Assembly (NCBI GenBank): GCA_002297545.1
Contig: DBLZ01000025.1
Location: 1 to 43,481 of the forward strand
DNA from: Prevotellaceae bacterium UBA711
Lineage (GTDB): Bacteria; Bacteroidota; Bacteroidia; Bacteroidales; Bacteroidaceae
Direction: 5' to 3'
Length of the DNA stretch: 43,481 bases
A program made the translations under genes and the position numbers. The notes under the pieces were generated by a model. It had not been told where the DNA came from, ran no database searches, and saw nothing but the letters and a program-made list of their open reading frames with translations. This document shows, piece by piece, positions 31,261 to 38,722 of the stretch. Positions within the stretch are counted from its first letter, which is position 1. Every line of letters starts with the position of its first letter.

Positions 31261-31947
31261 ATGAGCAAAGGAAATCTGGTATCAATACCTTACATGGTCT
31301 TGGGTATTGTGTTTTGTGTCTGCCTCGTTGCAGCCAATCTTTTAGAGACCAAAGTAGTGCAACTTGGTCCCCTGGCCGTGACGGCGGGGGTGATAGTCTT
31401 CCCTGTATCGTACATCATAAACGACTGCATAGCAGAGGTGTGGGGCTTTCGCAAGGCCCGCCTCATCATTTGGATGGGCTTCCTCATGAACTTCATGGTG
31501 GTGGCCCTCGGCAAAGTAGCTGTGCTGATTCCGGCCGCACCCTTTTGGGATGGAGAGGCGGCGTTTGACTTCGTTTTCGGCTTTGCCCCGCGTATAGCGG
31601 CGTCCAGCCTGGTGGCTTTTCTCGTGGGCTCCTTCATCAATGCCTACGTGATGAGCAGGATGAAGCTGGCCTCCGGGGGGCGGCATTTCTCCCTGCGTGC
31701 CATAGTGTCCACGTTGGCCGGCGAAGGCATGGACTCCGTCATTTTCTTCCCCTTGGCCTTTGGAGGGCTGATGCCTGTAGGTGAGTTGGCCATGATGATG
31801 CTTGTGCAGGTGATACTGAAGACGGCCTACGAAATCATTATCCTGCCCGTGACCATCAGGGTGGTACGCTACATCAAGCGGGTGGACGGGTCGGACGCCT
31901 TTGATCGTAACATCTCCTATAACGTACTGAAAATACATGAACTGTAA
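31261..31947 (+). CDS. yhhQ: Queuosine precursor transporter (YhhQ/VUT family)
   Basis: Inner-membrane transporter of 228 residues with about six helices, belonging to the family (former DUF165) that imports preQ0/preQ1 or queuine. Family features are the N-terminal VSIPYMVLGIVFCVCLVAANLLETK, then FPVSYIINDCIAEVWGFRKA, and the GEGMDSVIFFPLAF stretch. Position directly before queC and queF supports a queuosine role rather than another vitamin. The last 11 bases overlap queC. Expression may be controlled by the structured leader at 31171-31260. Confidence 0.93.
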   Translation: MSKGNLVSIPYMVLGIVFCVCLVAANLLETKVVQLGPLAVTAGVIVFPVSYIINDCIAEVWGFRKARLIIWMGFLMNFMVVALGKVAVLIPAAPFWDGEAAFDFVFGFAPRIAASSLVAFLVGSFINAYVMSRMKLASGGRHFSLRAIVSTLAGEGMDSVIFFPLAFGGLMPVGELAMMMLVQVILKTAYEIIILPVTIRVVRYIKRVDGSDAFDRNISYNVLKIHEL

Positions 31948-32629
31948 CGAGAATATGAACCACGACGCGGCCCTGGTCGTGTTCAGCGGAGGGCAGGACT
32001 CCACAACCTGTCTCTTTTGGGCTAAGCGTCGCTTCGCCCGTGTGTATGCACTGAGTTTCGTTTATGGCCAGAAACACGCGGCCGAGGTGGACATGGCACG
32101 CTCCATTGCAGAGCGGGCGGATGTGCACTTCGATGTCATGGATGTGTCGTTTATAGGTCGTTTGGGACACAACTCCCTCACGGACACTTCCATCTGCATG
32201 GATCAGGAGGTTCCGCTGGAAGGCTGTCCCAATACGTTTGTGCCGGGCCGCAACCTCTTCTTCCTGAGCATAGCGGCCGTGTATGCCCGTGAGCACGGCA
32301 TCTGCCACATCGTCACTGGAGTGTCGCAGACCGACTTCAGCGGCTATCCCGACTGCCGCGACTCGTTCATCAAGTCGTTGAACGTGACGCTGAACCTGGC
32401 CATGGACGGACAGTTTGTCATACACACGCCGCTGATGTGGATAGACAAGGCTCGGACCTGGGCACTGGCCGACGAACTGGGCGTGCTGGACTTGGTGAGG
32501 AACGAGACCATGACCTGCTACAATGGCGTGAAGGGCGACGGTTGCGGCTACTGCCCGGCCTGCCGGCTGCGGCGCGAAGGACTGGAGAAATACTTGCAAC
32601 AACGACAATGGAAAGAAAAGAAGAACTGA
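31937..32629 (+). CDS. queC: 7-cyano-7-deazaguanine synthase QueC
   Basis: ATP-dependent enzyme that converts 7-carboxy-7-deazaguanine to preQ0. The PP-loop VVFSGGQDSTTCL (SGGQDS near residues 17-22), NTFVPGRNLFFLSIAAVYA, TGVSQTDFSGYPDCRD and the zinc cysteine cluster CYNGVKGDGCGYCPAC at the C-terminus are all present. 230 residues is normal. The start at 31937 overlaps yhhQ by 11 bp; Met7 (MNHDAALVV) is an alternative start. The queF start lies inside its last codons. Confidence 0.97.
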   Translation: MNCNENMNHDAALVVFSGGQDSTTCLFWAKRRFARVYALSFVYGQKHAAEVDMARSIAERADVHFDVMDVSFIGRLGHNSLTDTSICMDQEVPLEGCPNTFVPGRNLFFLSIAAVYAREHGICHIVTGVSQTDFSGYPDCRDSFIKSLNVTLNLAMDGQFVIHTPLMWIDKARTWALADELGVLDLVRNETMTCYNGVKGDGCGYCPACRLRREGLEKYLQQRQWKEKKN

Positions 32630-33069
32630 CGCTCCTTGGGGCGAAGACAGTGTACCGTCAGGACTATGCTCCTGAGGTATTGGAGACTTTCGAGAACAGA
32701 CATCCGGAGAACGACTATTGGGTACGCTTCAATTGCCCCGAGTTCACCAGCCTGTGTCCCATAACGGGACAGCCGGACTTTGCCGAGATAAGGATAAGTT
32801 ATCTGCCCGGCACGAAGATGGTGGAGAGCAAGAGTCTGAAGCTGTATCTGTTCAGCTTCCGTAATCATGGTGACTTTCACGAGGACTGTGTGAACACTAT
32901 CATGAAGGACCTGATTCGCCTGATGGAGCCAAAGTACATAGAGGTGACGGGCATCTTCACTCCCCGGGGCGGCATCTCCATCTATCCCTATTGTAACTAT
33001 GGCCGGCCCGGCACCAAATATGAGGATATGGCGGAATATCGCATGAAGCACCACGACATGGGGCTCTGA
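32608..33069 (+). CDS. queF: NADPH-dependent 7-cyano-7-deazaguanine reductase QueF
   Basis: Reduces the nitrile of preQ0 to the amine of preQ1. The 153-residue protein is the short, unimodular (YkvM/B. subtilis-like) type. Active-site Cys50 (SLCPITGQPDF), Asp57 and the substrate-binding Glu73 in MVESKSLKLY are present, with FRNHGDFHE following. The start at 32608 (MERKEELTLLG) is 22 bp inside the end of queC; the open frame continues upstream but only as out-of-frame queC. A strong bidirectional terminator follows 50 bp after the stop. queD and queE are not in the window. Confidence 0.96.
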   Translation: MERKEELTLLGAKTVYRQDYAPEVLETFENRHPENDYWVRFNCPEFTSLCPITGQPDFAEIRISYLPGTKMVESKSLKLYLFSFRNHGDFHEDCVNTIMKDLIRLMEPKYIEVTGIFTPRGGISIYPYCNYGRPGTKYEDMAEYRMKHHDMGL

Positions 33070-33119
33070 CTGCAGATAGGAGGGGCACGGGAGAATGTGA
33101 CGTGCCACCGGAAAAGAAA

Positions 33120-33158
33120 GGAGGCTGTAACGTAAGCTATTGTTACGATACAGCCTCC
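33120..33158. terminator. Bidirectional terminator between queF and rplS
   Basis: GGAGGCTGTA (33120-33129) pairs perfectly with TACAGCCTCC (33149-33158); an inner stem CGTAA/TTACG extends it around a 7-base loop after one A-A mismatch. T-rich tracts flank both sides (GTTGCTTTT on plus; CTTTCTTTTC on minus), as expected for terminating both convergent genes. Confidence 0.85.
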
Positions 33159-33196
33159 TGTGTGTTGCTTTTACCTCAGCAGATGCCGATGTGGGG

Positions 33197-33565
33197 TTAT
33201 GCCTCCTTGGCGACGGTGGTACGCTTTTCAGCGATGCGAGCCTTCTTACCGGTGAGGTTGCGCAGGTAGTACAACTTGGCGCGGCGAACCTTACCAATCT
33301 TGTTGACAGTGATGCTGTCGATGTTGGGAGACTCGATGGGGAAGATACGCTCCACACCAACGGTGCCTGACATCTTGCGCACGGTGAAGCGCTTCTTGTC
33401 GCCATGGCCGCTGATCTTGATGACCACGCCACGGTACAACTGGATACGCTCCTTGTTACCCTCGACAATCTTGTATGCTACGGTTACAGTGTCACCAGCC
33501 TTGAAGGTGGGGTGCTGCTTGCCGGTAGCAAATGCTTCTTCTGCAATCTTAATTAAATCTGCCAT
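33197..33565 (-). CDS. rplS: 50S ribosomal protein L19
   Basis: Large-subunit ribosomal protein at the 30S-50S interface. The 122-residue sequence has the L19 core FKAGDTVTVAYKIVEGNKERIQLYRGVVI, then VRKMSGTVGVERIFPIESPNID and VRRAKLYYLRNLTGKKARI. The start at 33565 (MADLIKIAEEAF) is standard. It is a single gene with a TACCTTTG box about 95 bp upstream and a strong terminator after it. Confidence 0.98.
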   Translation of the reverse strand: MADLIKIAEEAFATGKQHPTFKAGDTVTVAYKIVEGNKERIQLYRGVVIKISGHGDKKRFTVRKMSGTVGVERIFPIESPNIDSITVNKIGKVRRAKLYYLRNLTGKKARIAEKRTTVAKEA

Positions 33566-33658
33566 TTCGTATGACTTTATTAAATAGGTTGGTTGTCATC
33601 ACTCGCAGGCATAACGGGTCACACTTCTCCCCGCCAGCGACCTACGGTAAAGCGTCTG

Positions 33659-33666
33659 CAAAGGTA
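33659..33666 (-). promoter_or_regulatory. Candidate -7 element of rplS
   Basis: TACCTTTG on the minus strand, about 93 bp upstream of the rplS ATG; no TTG at the ideal -33 position. The remaining gap to porT (33667-33824) shows no gene I can support. Confidence 0.55.
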
Positions 33667-33824
33667 CGAAAAAATATCTTAACGGCCTCGCTCCTATGGG
33701 GAAAAAAGCTCTCTCCTCCTGTGAATTTACTCCTTTTGACGGGCAGACTGGGGGCATAGGGCGGCTGTTTGTGGAACAAAATGTGTGTGTCGACGCCAAT
33801 AGTAAGCCTGCCTTAGTCTTACTC

Positions 33825-34529
33825 CTACTCGAAGTACAGCGACAGCACTATCATGTTGGCCGAGCTGTTGCGGACGCCGTTGGTGAACTTCATCATGGAC
33901 TGATCCAGGAGGGCGGAGCGGTCCTTGCTGATGATGTCGGCCAGACCGAAGCAGAACTTCAGTTCGGGAATGAGTTTGAAATAGGGGAGATAGATGTCGC
34001 ATCCCATGCCAATCTCCAGGTAGCAGTCAAAGGTTTTGGCCTTGAAAGCCTCTTGGTCGTGGTTGTTGAGGCAGAAGGTTGGGGCCACACCAAAGGTGAA
34101 GTAGGGGCGGAAGTTATTGTAGCGCGGTGCGGCGAACTTTACGGAGAGTGGCACGGAGATATAGTTGGTGCGCATGTTCTGTATGGTGTCCCTGCCCGAA
34201 ATGTTCTCGTGCATCTTGATGAACTTTTGGCCGAAGTGCATGCTGGGTGTCAGGCGGAGTTCCAGATATTTGTTGAGACGTAAGGCGCCCAGGACGCCTA
34301 CGCTGAAGCCGGGTTGATACTTGCTGACCTCGGCAAACCATTGCTCGCCGGTCTCTGGATCTATGTTGCCGTTGTTGTTTATCTCCATGTCCATGAAGTT
34401 CATGCCTATGAAGAAGCCCCAGTGCAACTGGCGGTTGTCGATGTAGGGCTTGTTCATGATGGTCTCCTTTTGCGCCCTGGTACCAAGGCACAGCACTATG
34501 GAGAGGATGAAGAAAACTGCTCTTTTCAT
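33825..34529 (-). CDS. porT: PorT-family outer-membrane beta-barrel protein (type IX secretion)
   Basis: A 234-residue protein with a signal peptide (MKRAVFFILSIVLCLGTRAQ) starting at 34529; the frame opens 27 codons earlier but those residues are not signal-like. Alternating hydrophobic strands (LHWGFFIGMNFMDMEI, PGFSVGVLGALRLNKYLELRLTPSMHFG, FRPYFTFGVAPTF) and an aromatic last strand (NMIVLSLYFE) indicate an eight-strand outer-membrane barrel. The pattern matches PorT, a component needed for type IX secretion in Porphyromonas gingivalis. It stands alone here; no other por gene is in the window, so the assignment depends on sequence resemblance only. Confidence 0.8.
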   Translation of the reverse strand: MKRAVFFILSIVLCLGTRAQKETIMNKPYIDNRQLHWGFFIGMNFMDMEINNNGNIDPETGEQWFAEVSKYQPGFSVGVLGALRLNKYLELRLTPSMHFGQKFIKMHENISGRDTIQNMRTNYISVPLSVKFAAPRYNNFRPYFTFGVAPTFCLNNHDQEAFKAKTFDCYLEIGMGCDIYLPYFKLIPELKFCFGLADIISKDRSALLDQSMMKFTNGVRNSSANMIVLSLYFE

Positions 34530-34636
34530 ATAGACTATAACATGGGCGAGGGGCCTTTTATTGCCCGAATACCTATTTTTAGTGACACGAGAACAACTTT
34601 TTCGTGCCATAGGATGCCAATATCATCAAAAATGGT

Positions 34637-34644
34637 TACCTTTG
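34637..34644 (+). promoter_or_regulatory. Candidate -7 element of the ferredoxin gene
   Basis: TACCTTTG about 62 bp upstream of the ferredoxin ATG. The -33 position lacks TTG. Confidence 0.55.
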
Positions 34645-34706
34645 TGCTGCAGTATGGATATTGCAACCATACATCAATAGAAACACTAATTAAAACAAAC
34701 AAGACT

Positions 34707-34871
34707 ATGGCTTACGTAATTGGCGATGACTGTGTTGCTTGCGGCACATGTATTGACGAATGCCCCGTGGGTGCCATCTCTGAGGGCGAGAAGTATTCTA
34801 TCAATCCCGACGAGTGCACCGAGTGCGGTACTTGCGCTGACGCATGTCCCTCTGGCGCAATCTCTCTGTAA
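34707..34871 (+). CDS. 2[4Fe-4S] ferredoxin
   Basis: Small electron carrier of 54 residues, complete. Two cysteine motifs bind the two clusters: CVACGTCIDECP (Cys9, 12, 15, 19) and CTECGTCADACP (Cys37, 40, 43, 47), the classic clostridial-type arrangement with the fourth Cys of each set serving the other cluster. It likely partners pyruvate:ferredoxin oxidoreductase or similar enzymes of an anaerobe. The gene is monocistronic: promoter element at 34637, then a GC hairpin and a T-tailed terminator after the stop. Confidence 0.96.
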   Translation: MAYVIGDDCVACGTCIDECPVGAISEGEKYSINPDECTECGTCADACPSGAISL

Positions 34872-34879
34872 GAAGCTTG

Positions 34880-34895
34880 CGCGCACACGCGCGTA
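34880..34895 (+). repeat. GC-rich hairpin motif after the ferredoxin gene
   Basis: CGCGCACACGCGCGTA, identical over 16 bases to the motif in the ftsI-murE gap when both are read in the direction of transcription. GCGCG (34879-34883) pairs with CGCGC (34888-34892). It begins 9 bases after the stop and is followed by CTTTATTATTATT. Confidence 0.5.
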
Positions 34896-34923
34896 CCTTT
34901 ATTATTATTACCGGAGAAATTCA

Positions 34924-34958
34924 AAATCCCTTGCCATACGTGGCGGGGGATTTTTTTT
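34924..34958 (+). terminator. Rho-independent-type terminator of the ferredoxin gene
   Basis: AAATCCC (34924-34930) with GGGATTT (34947-34953) and GCCA (34933-34936) with TGGC (34941-34944) form one stem joined by two G-U pairs around a TACG loop, followed by eight T (34951-34958). Confidence 0.85.
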
Positions 34959-34965
34959 GTTGTAC

Positions 34966-35106
34966 ATGGGTCGTATGCATGAGGCTGTGGAGCTGACTCT
35001 CATGCCCGTTGGGGACTTGGGCCTGCGCCTGCTGATGATGAACTTTGTGCCCGGACGGAATCTGTCTGCGCTTTCCTCGATGCTGCGTGCCCATTGTGGC
35101 GGATAG
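34966..35106 (+). CDS. Possible 46-residue small ORF of unknown origin
   Basis: An ATG at 34966 opens a short frame (MGRMHEAVELTLMPVGDLG...) to a stop at 35104-35106. It has no signal peptide, no recognised motif and no promoter: it begins 8 bases after the ferredoxin terminator. It could be a gene remnant, a small protein or chance. The rest of the gap to 35240 holds no other gene; short imperfect palindromes such as CTTTCCATAGGAAG (35114) are visible. Confidence 0.2.
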   Translation: MGRMHEAVELTLMPVGDLGLRLLMMNFVPGRNLSALSSMLRAHCGG

Positions 35107-35240
35107 GGAGGTTACTTTCCATAGGAAGTGGGGGCGCTTTCTATAGTAGAAGAAAAATTCTCCGTATGAAAATTGGTTATACGCTGATATGTAGTATGTT
35201 GGGCGTTGGTGGATACGATGTGCTTTTCCATAGTATATGC

Positions 35241-35271
35241 TTGCCTTTCACTGATTAAGTCCGTACCTTTG
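35241..35271 (+). promoter_or_regulatory. Sigma-ABfr promoter of the BspA-like pair
   Basis: TTG at 35241-35243, 20-bp spacer, TACCTTTG at 35264-35271. The leader to the ATG at 35362 would be about 85 bases. Confidence 0.77.
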
Positions 35272-35361
35272 CAATGGGCAAAGTTGCAAGGACACTGCAG
35301 CCGGCCGTATATATAATGTGTGTAACGATGCAAAGGCATTAACTTAAAACACCTAAATCGT

Positions 35362-36936
35362 ATGAGAAACATTCTGTCGACATTGTTTGCGTTCCTCCTG
35401 GTTACATTGGTGTATGGACAGGGTAAGGAGAGTTTTATTCAAGGAGGCTTCAGGTACACCATCGACAGGTATGGCGACGTGTATATATCTGATGCCCGGG
35501 ATAGCGTTGCGGTTCCGCTGTCTGAGGACGGTACGCTGGTCATCCCCTCTTCGGTGGAGTATGGGGATACGGTGTATCATGTCAAGATGATAGATAGTGG
35601 AGCGTTCGGCTGCATGCCCGACATTAAGCATGTCATCATCAGCGAGGGGATAGAGCAGTTCGGTAAGTACAGCTTCTACAGATGCACCAAGCTGGAGAGC
35701 ATACACTTTCCCTCAACGTTTTGGACCTTTCCCGAATGTAACGAATTTCTCATAGGCTGCTGCAATCTGAAGCGCATAACCGTGGACGAAAGGAACGAAG
35801 ACTATGCCTCTCCTGACGATTGTAATGCCATTGTCCGTAAGGACGAGAAGAAGCTCATCTTCGGTTGCCTCGGTACAAATATCCCGCCAACGGTCACTGC
35901 CATTGACTTCGGGGCATTCGGTCAGTGTGAGAAGCTGGAGAGTATTGTCATACCTGAGGGGGTGCGTGTTATAGAGCCTTGTGCTTTTAGGAATTGTGTC
36001 AATTTGAGGGAAGTGTCTCTTCCCAACTCCTTGGAGGGCATCGGGTATAGTGTCTTTAATGGCTGCATGAGCCTTGAGTCGGTGACAATACCTCCGAACG
36101 TGTCCGAGATACGGGGGCATGATGGCTTTTACGCAGTGTGGAACCTCTTTGGCGGATGCTATAACCTGAAGGAGGTACGCGTGGACAAGCGTAATCGAAC
36201 CTTTGACTCGCGCAACAACTGCAATGCCTTGGTGCATACTGCCACGGACGTGATAGTGGCAGCCTGTGGTGCCTCGGTCATAAACAAAAGCATCAGGGGA
36301 ATAGGCGACTTTGCTTTTGCTCACAGTTCTGTCAGGAAGATAAGGATACCCAAGGGCGTGCGCCGGATAGGCAACGGTGCTTTCTGGATGTGCGAGGCCT
36401 GCAACGACATTTCCGTGGACCCACGTAATCCGGTCTATAATTCCAAGGACAACAGCAATGCCATCATAGAGACCGCTACCGGACGACTGATGCACGGCTG
36501 CCGCCTGACACGCATACCGGATAATGTCCGTGAGATAGGCGACTCGGCTTTCTATGGTGTGCGCCTTCCATCCCATCTGATTATCCCGGAGGGCGTGGAG
36601 ACCATCGGCACGTTTGCTTTCACCCGCTTTTGTGGTCTGGAGTATGTCAAGATGCCGTCTACGCTTAAGTTGATTAGGCAGAATGCCTTCGGCTATTGCG
36701 AACACTTGTGCTATGTAGACATGTCCCTGTGCAGCCCCAAGGCAGAGATGTTTGCCTTCTCCGGCTGCAAACGCTTGGACATGGTAGACTTTTCTCCTAA
36801 CATGGGTGACATACACCAGTTGTCCTTTTCGGGATGCCCGTGTGAGAAGTGGGTGGAGGCGCATGCTCAGCAGGTGAACGGAGGCCTCTCGCAGGAGGGC
36901 TTGATAATGAGGAGTAATAAGGAACAAAACTACTGA
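35362..36936 (+). CDS. BspA-like leucine-rich repeat exported protein (copy 1)
   Basis: Exported 524-residue protein with a signal peptide (MRNILSTLFAFLLVTLVYGQ) and leucine-rich repeats of the BspA/LRR_5 type, seen as units like LESIVIPEGVRVIEPCAFRNC about 23 residues apart. Between LRR blocks lies a second repeated element, VD-x-RN-x-x-[YF]-x-S-x-x-x-[CS]NA[IL][IV]-x(6-8)-L-x-x-[GA]C-x-x-[TS]-x-[IV]P, present three times in this protein. BspA proteins of oral Bacteroidota bind host proteins and other bacteria; the partner here is unknown. I see no clear type IX sorting domain or anchor at the C-terminus (ends SNKEQNY). The next gene starts one base after the stop. Confidence 0.9.
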   Translation: MRNILSTLFAFLLVTLVYGQGKESFIQGGFRYTIDRYGDVYISDARDSVAVPLSEDGTLVIPSSVEYGDTVYHVKMIDSGAFGCMPDIKHVIISEGIEQFGKYSFYRCTKLESIHFPSTFWTFPECNEFLIGCCNLKRITVDERNEDYASPDDCNAIVRKDEKKLIFGCLGTNIPPTVTAIDFGAFGQCEKLESIVIPEGVRVIEPCAFRNCVNLREVSLPNSLEGIGYSVFNGCMSLESVTIPPNVSEIRGHDGFYAVWNLFGGCYNLKEVRVDKRNRTFDSRNNCNALVHTATDVIVAACGASVINKSIRGIGDFAFAHSSVRKIRIPKGVRRIGNGAFWMCEACNDISVDPRNPVYNSKDNSNAIIETATGRLMHGCRLTRIPDNVREIGDSAFYGVRLPSHLIIPEGVETIGTFAFTRFCGLEYVKMPSTLKLIRQNAFGYCEHLCYVDMSLCSPKAEMFAFSGCKRLDMVDFSPNMGDIHQLSFSGCPCEKWVEAHAQQVNGGLSQEGLIMRSNKEQNY

Positions 36937-36937
36937 T

Positions 36938-38593
36938 ATGTTGAAAGGACTTGTAATCTGTTGCCTTGCAGCATTGTTCCCTGCCGTGTGGACCAAGGCA
37001 GACTCTACGTTCGTGGAGTGTGGTATCATGTACAGGCTCATCACTGAGGACTCCGTCAATATAGTGGCGCGCGAAGGCGGCTATCCTGCCGGGACGTTCA
37101 AGGATTCAGCCCTCTGTGTCCCTGCCCGGGTCAGTCACGAGGGCAGGACGTACCACGTGCGTAGCATAGGACGGGAGGCTTTTGCGAAATGTAGTGCCAT
37201 CAAACATGTTGTCATTTGTGAGGGTATAGAGGAGATACACGATTATGCTTTTGCCCTGTGCGCCAATATGGAGTCAATAAGCATACCGTCCAGTGTCAGG
37301 GACATTGGGGAGTATTCCCTGTCGTTTTGTGTGAGCCTTACCTCCATCTCTGTGGATGAGGCAAACGAGACCTTCGACAGCAGGGATGGGTGCAACGCCA
37401 TAATCCGTACCAAGGGAGACCGCCTGTTGGCTGCATGCAAGGGGACAAGGATTCCGTCTTCCGTTGACCGCATAGACGGCAGTGCATATAAAGGCTGCCT
37501 CATAGACTCCGTCATCATTCCCGACGGTGTGAGGCAGATATGCGAATATGCGTTCTCCTATTGTCCCAGGCTGACAAGGGTCCATATCTCTTCTACGGTG
37601 GAGATGATAGACGAAGGCATGTTCTATGAATGTCCCAACATCACCTCAATTACCGTGGACGAACGCAACAAGGACTATGACAGCAGGGGCGGATGCAATG
37701 CCATAATCAGTGGGGAGTGCCTTGTCAGAGGTTGCAGCACCACCATTATTCCTGCCGGAGTGGAAGTAATAGGCCGCGCAGCCTTCTATCAGTGCACCGG
37801 TCTGCGGAGCATCGTCATACCTGAGGGGGTGACAGATATTCAATCCTCGGCATTCAGCGATTGCTCCTCTCTCAAGCATGTCAGCCTTCCGTCCACCCTC
37901 ACGTATCTTGAACCTTGGGGAGGCAGGCAGTTCCACGGCTGCACGTCGCTGGACAGTATCTATATTCCGGCCAACGTCGATACACTGAATAGCAATGCTT
38001 TCTCCTGTTGTACATCTCTATGCTCCATTGTCGTGGACCCGAAGAACAAGAAGTTTGACAGTCGCGACGGGTGCAATGCCATCATAGAAACGTCAGAAGA
38101 CAGACTTATAGTCGGTTGCAACAGTACCGTCATACCGGAAGGGGTCTGGCTTATTTCAAATGAGGCTTTCGCCGGGAGCGGTATCACGTCCATCAACATT
38201 CCTGCCTCGGTGACGTCCATTGATTCCATGGCATTCTTTCGCTGCGACAGACTGATGTCCATAACTGTTGCCCCGGACAACAAGACCTACAAGTCGGACG
38301 GTTCCAACTCCATCGTGGAGAGAAAGACAGGCCGACTGGTTCTCGGCTGCGCCACTACACGCTTCCTTCCCGAAGTGACCTCCATAGGGGCGTATGCCTT
38401 TGCCGGTACGCCTGAGGTGCTTGTCCTTCCGGAGGGAATAAGGGATATAGGTATATGCGCCTTTTTCTGGTGCAGGGACTTGCGTTCTGTAGTCATTCCT
38501 CGTAGCGTGAAGCACGTCGGCCGTGGGGCATTCTACGGGTGCAGCCGGCTGTTTGGTAAGGTCTTTATGGGCGATGACGTCAAGATAGATTAG
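36938..38593 (+). CDS. BspA-like leucine-rich repeat exported protein (copy 2)
   Basis: Tandem paralogue of 551 residues with signal peptide MLKGLVICCLAALFPAVWTKA and the same mix of LRR_5 repeats (LRSIVIPEGVTDIQSSAFSDC) and interspersed VD-x-x-N-x-x-[YF]DSR-x-GCNAII elements, here four times. The first about 90 residues differ from copy 1 mainly by length, while the central repeats shift in order, suggesting duplication followed by repeat exchange. Its C-terminus (FMGDDVKID) also lacks a visible sorting signal. A very strong hairpin follows 23 bp after the stop. Confidence 0.9.
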   Translation: MLKGLVICCLAALFPAVWTKADSTFVECGIMYRLITEDSVNIVAREGGYPAGTFKDSALCVPARVSHEGRTYHVRSIGREAFAKCSAIKHVVICEGIEEIHDYAFALCANMESISIPSSVRDIGEYSLSFCVSLTSISVDEANETFDSRDGCNAIIRTKGDRLLAACKGTRIPSSVDRIDGSAYKGCLIDSVIIPDGVRQICEYAFSYCPRLTRVHISSTVEMIDEGMFYECPNITSITVDERNKDYDSRGGCNAIISGECLVRGCSTTIIPAGVEVIGRAAFYQCTGLRSIVIPEGVTDIQSSAFSDCSSLKHVSLPSTLTYLEPWGGRQFHGCTSLDSIYIPANVDTLNSNAFSCCTSLCSIVVDPKNKKFDSRDGCNAIIETSEDRLIVGCNSTVIPEGVWLISNEAFAGSGITSINIPASVTSIDSMAFFRCDRLMSITVAPDNKTYKSDGSNSIVERKTGRLVLGCATTRFLPEVTSIGAYAFAGTPEVLVLPEGIRDIGICAFFWCRDLRSVVIPRSVKHVGRGAFYGCSRLFGKVFMGDDVKID

Positions 38594-38616
38594 TGGGCAG
38601 CGATGCTTCGGCCTAT

Positions 38617-38665
38617 TATAGTAAGTGCAGCCACTCCCGTTGATGGAATGGCTGCACTTACTATA
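38617..38665. terminator. Long perfect hairpin between convergent bspA and aspC
   Basis: TATAGTAAGTGCAGCCA (38617-38633) is perfectly complementary to TGGCTGCACTTACTATA (38649-38665), a 17-bp stem extended inside by TCC/GGA after one mismatch. It probably terminates both convergent genes; the length of the perfect stem is unusual for a terminator. An AT-rich (TA)n run follows at 38669-38686. Confidence 0.82.
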
Positions 38666-38722
38666 CCATATTATATATATATATAGCGGGAAGCGACAGC
38701 TCCCGGTCATAATGTCGGACGC

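Noticed and set aside
38669..38686. (TA)n run as a replication or recombination site
   Set aside because: Short TA runs are frequent in intergenic gaps of this window (for example near 9858 and 1263) and there is no other supporting element.
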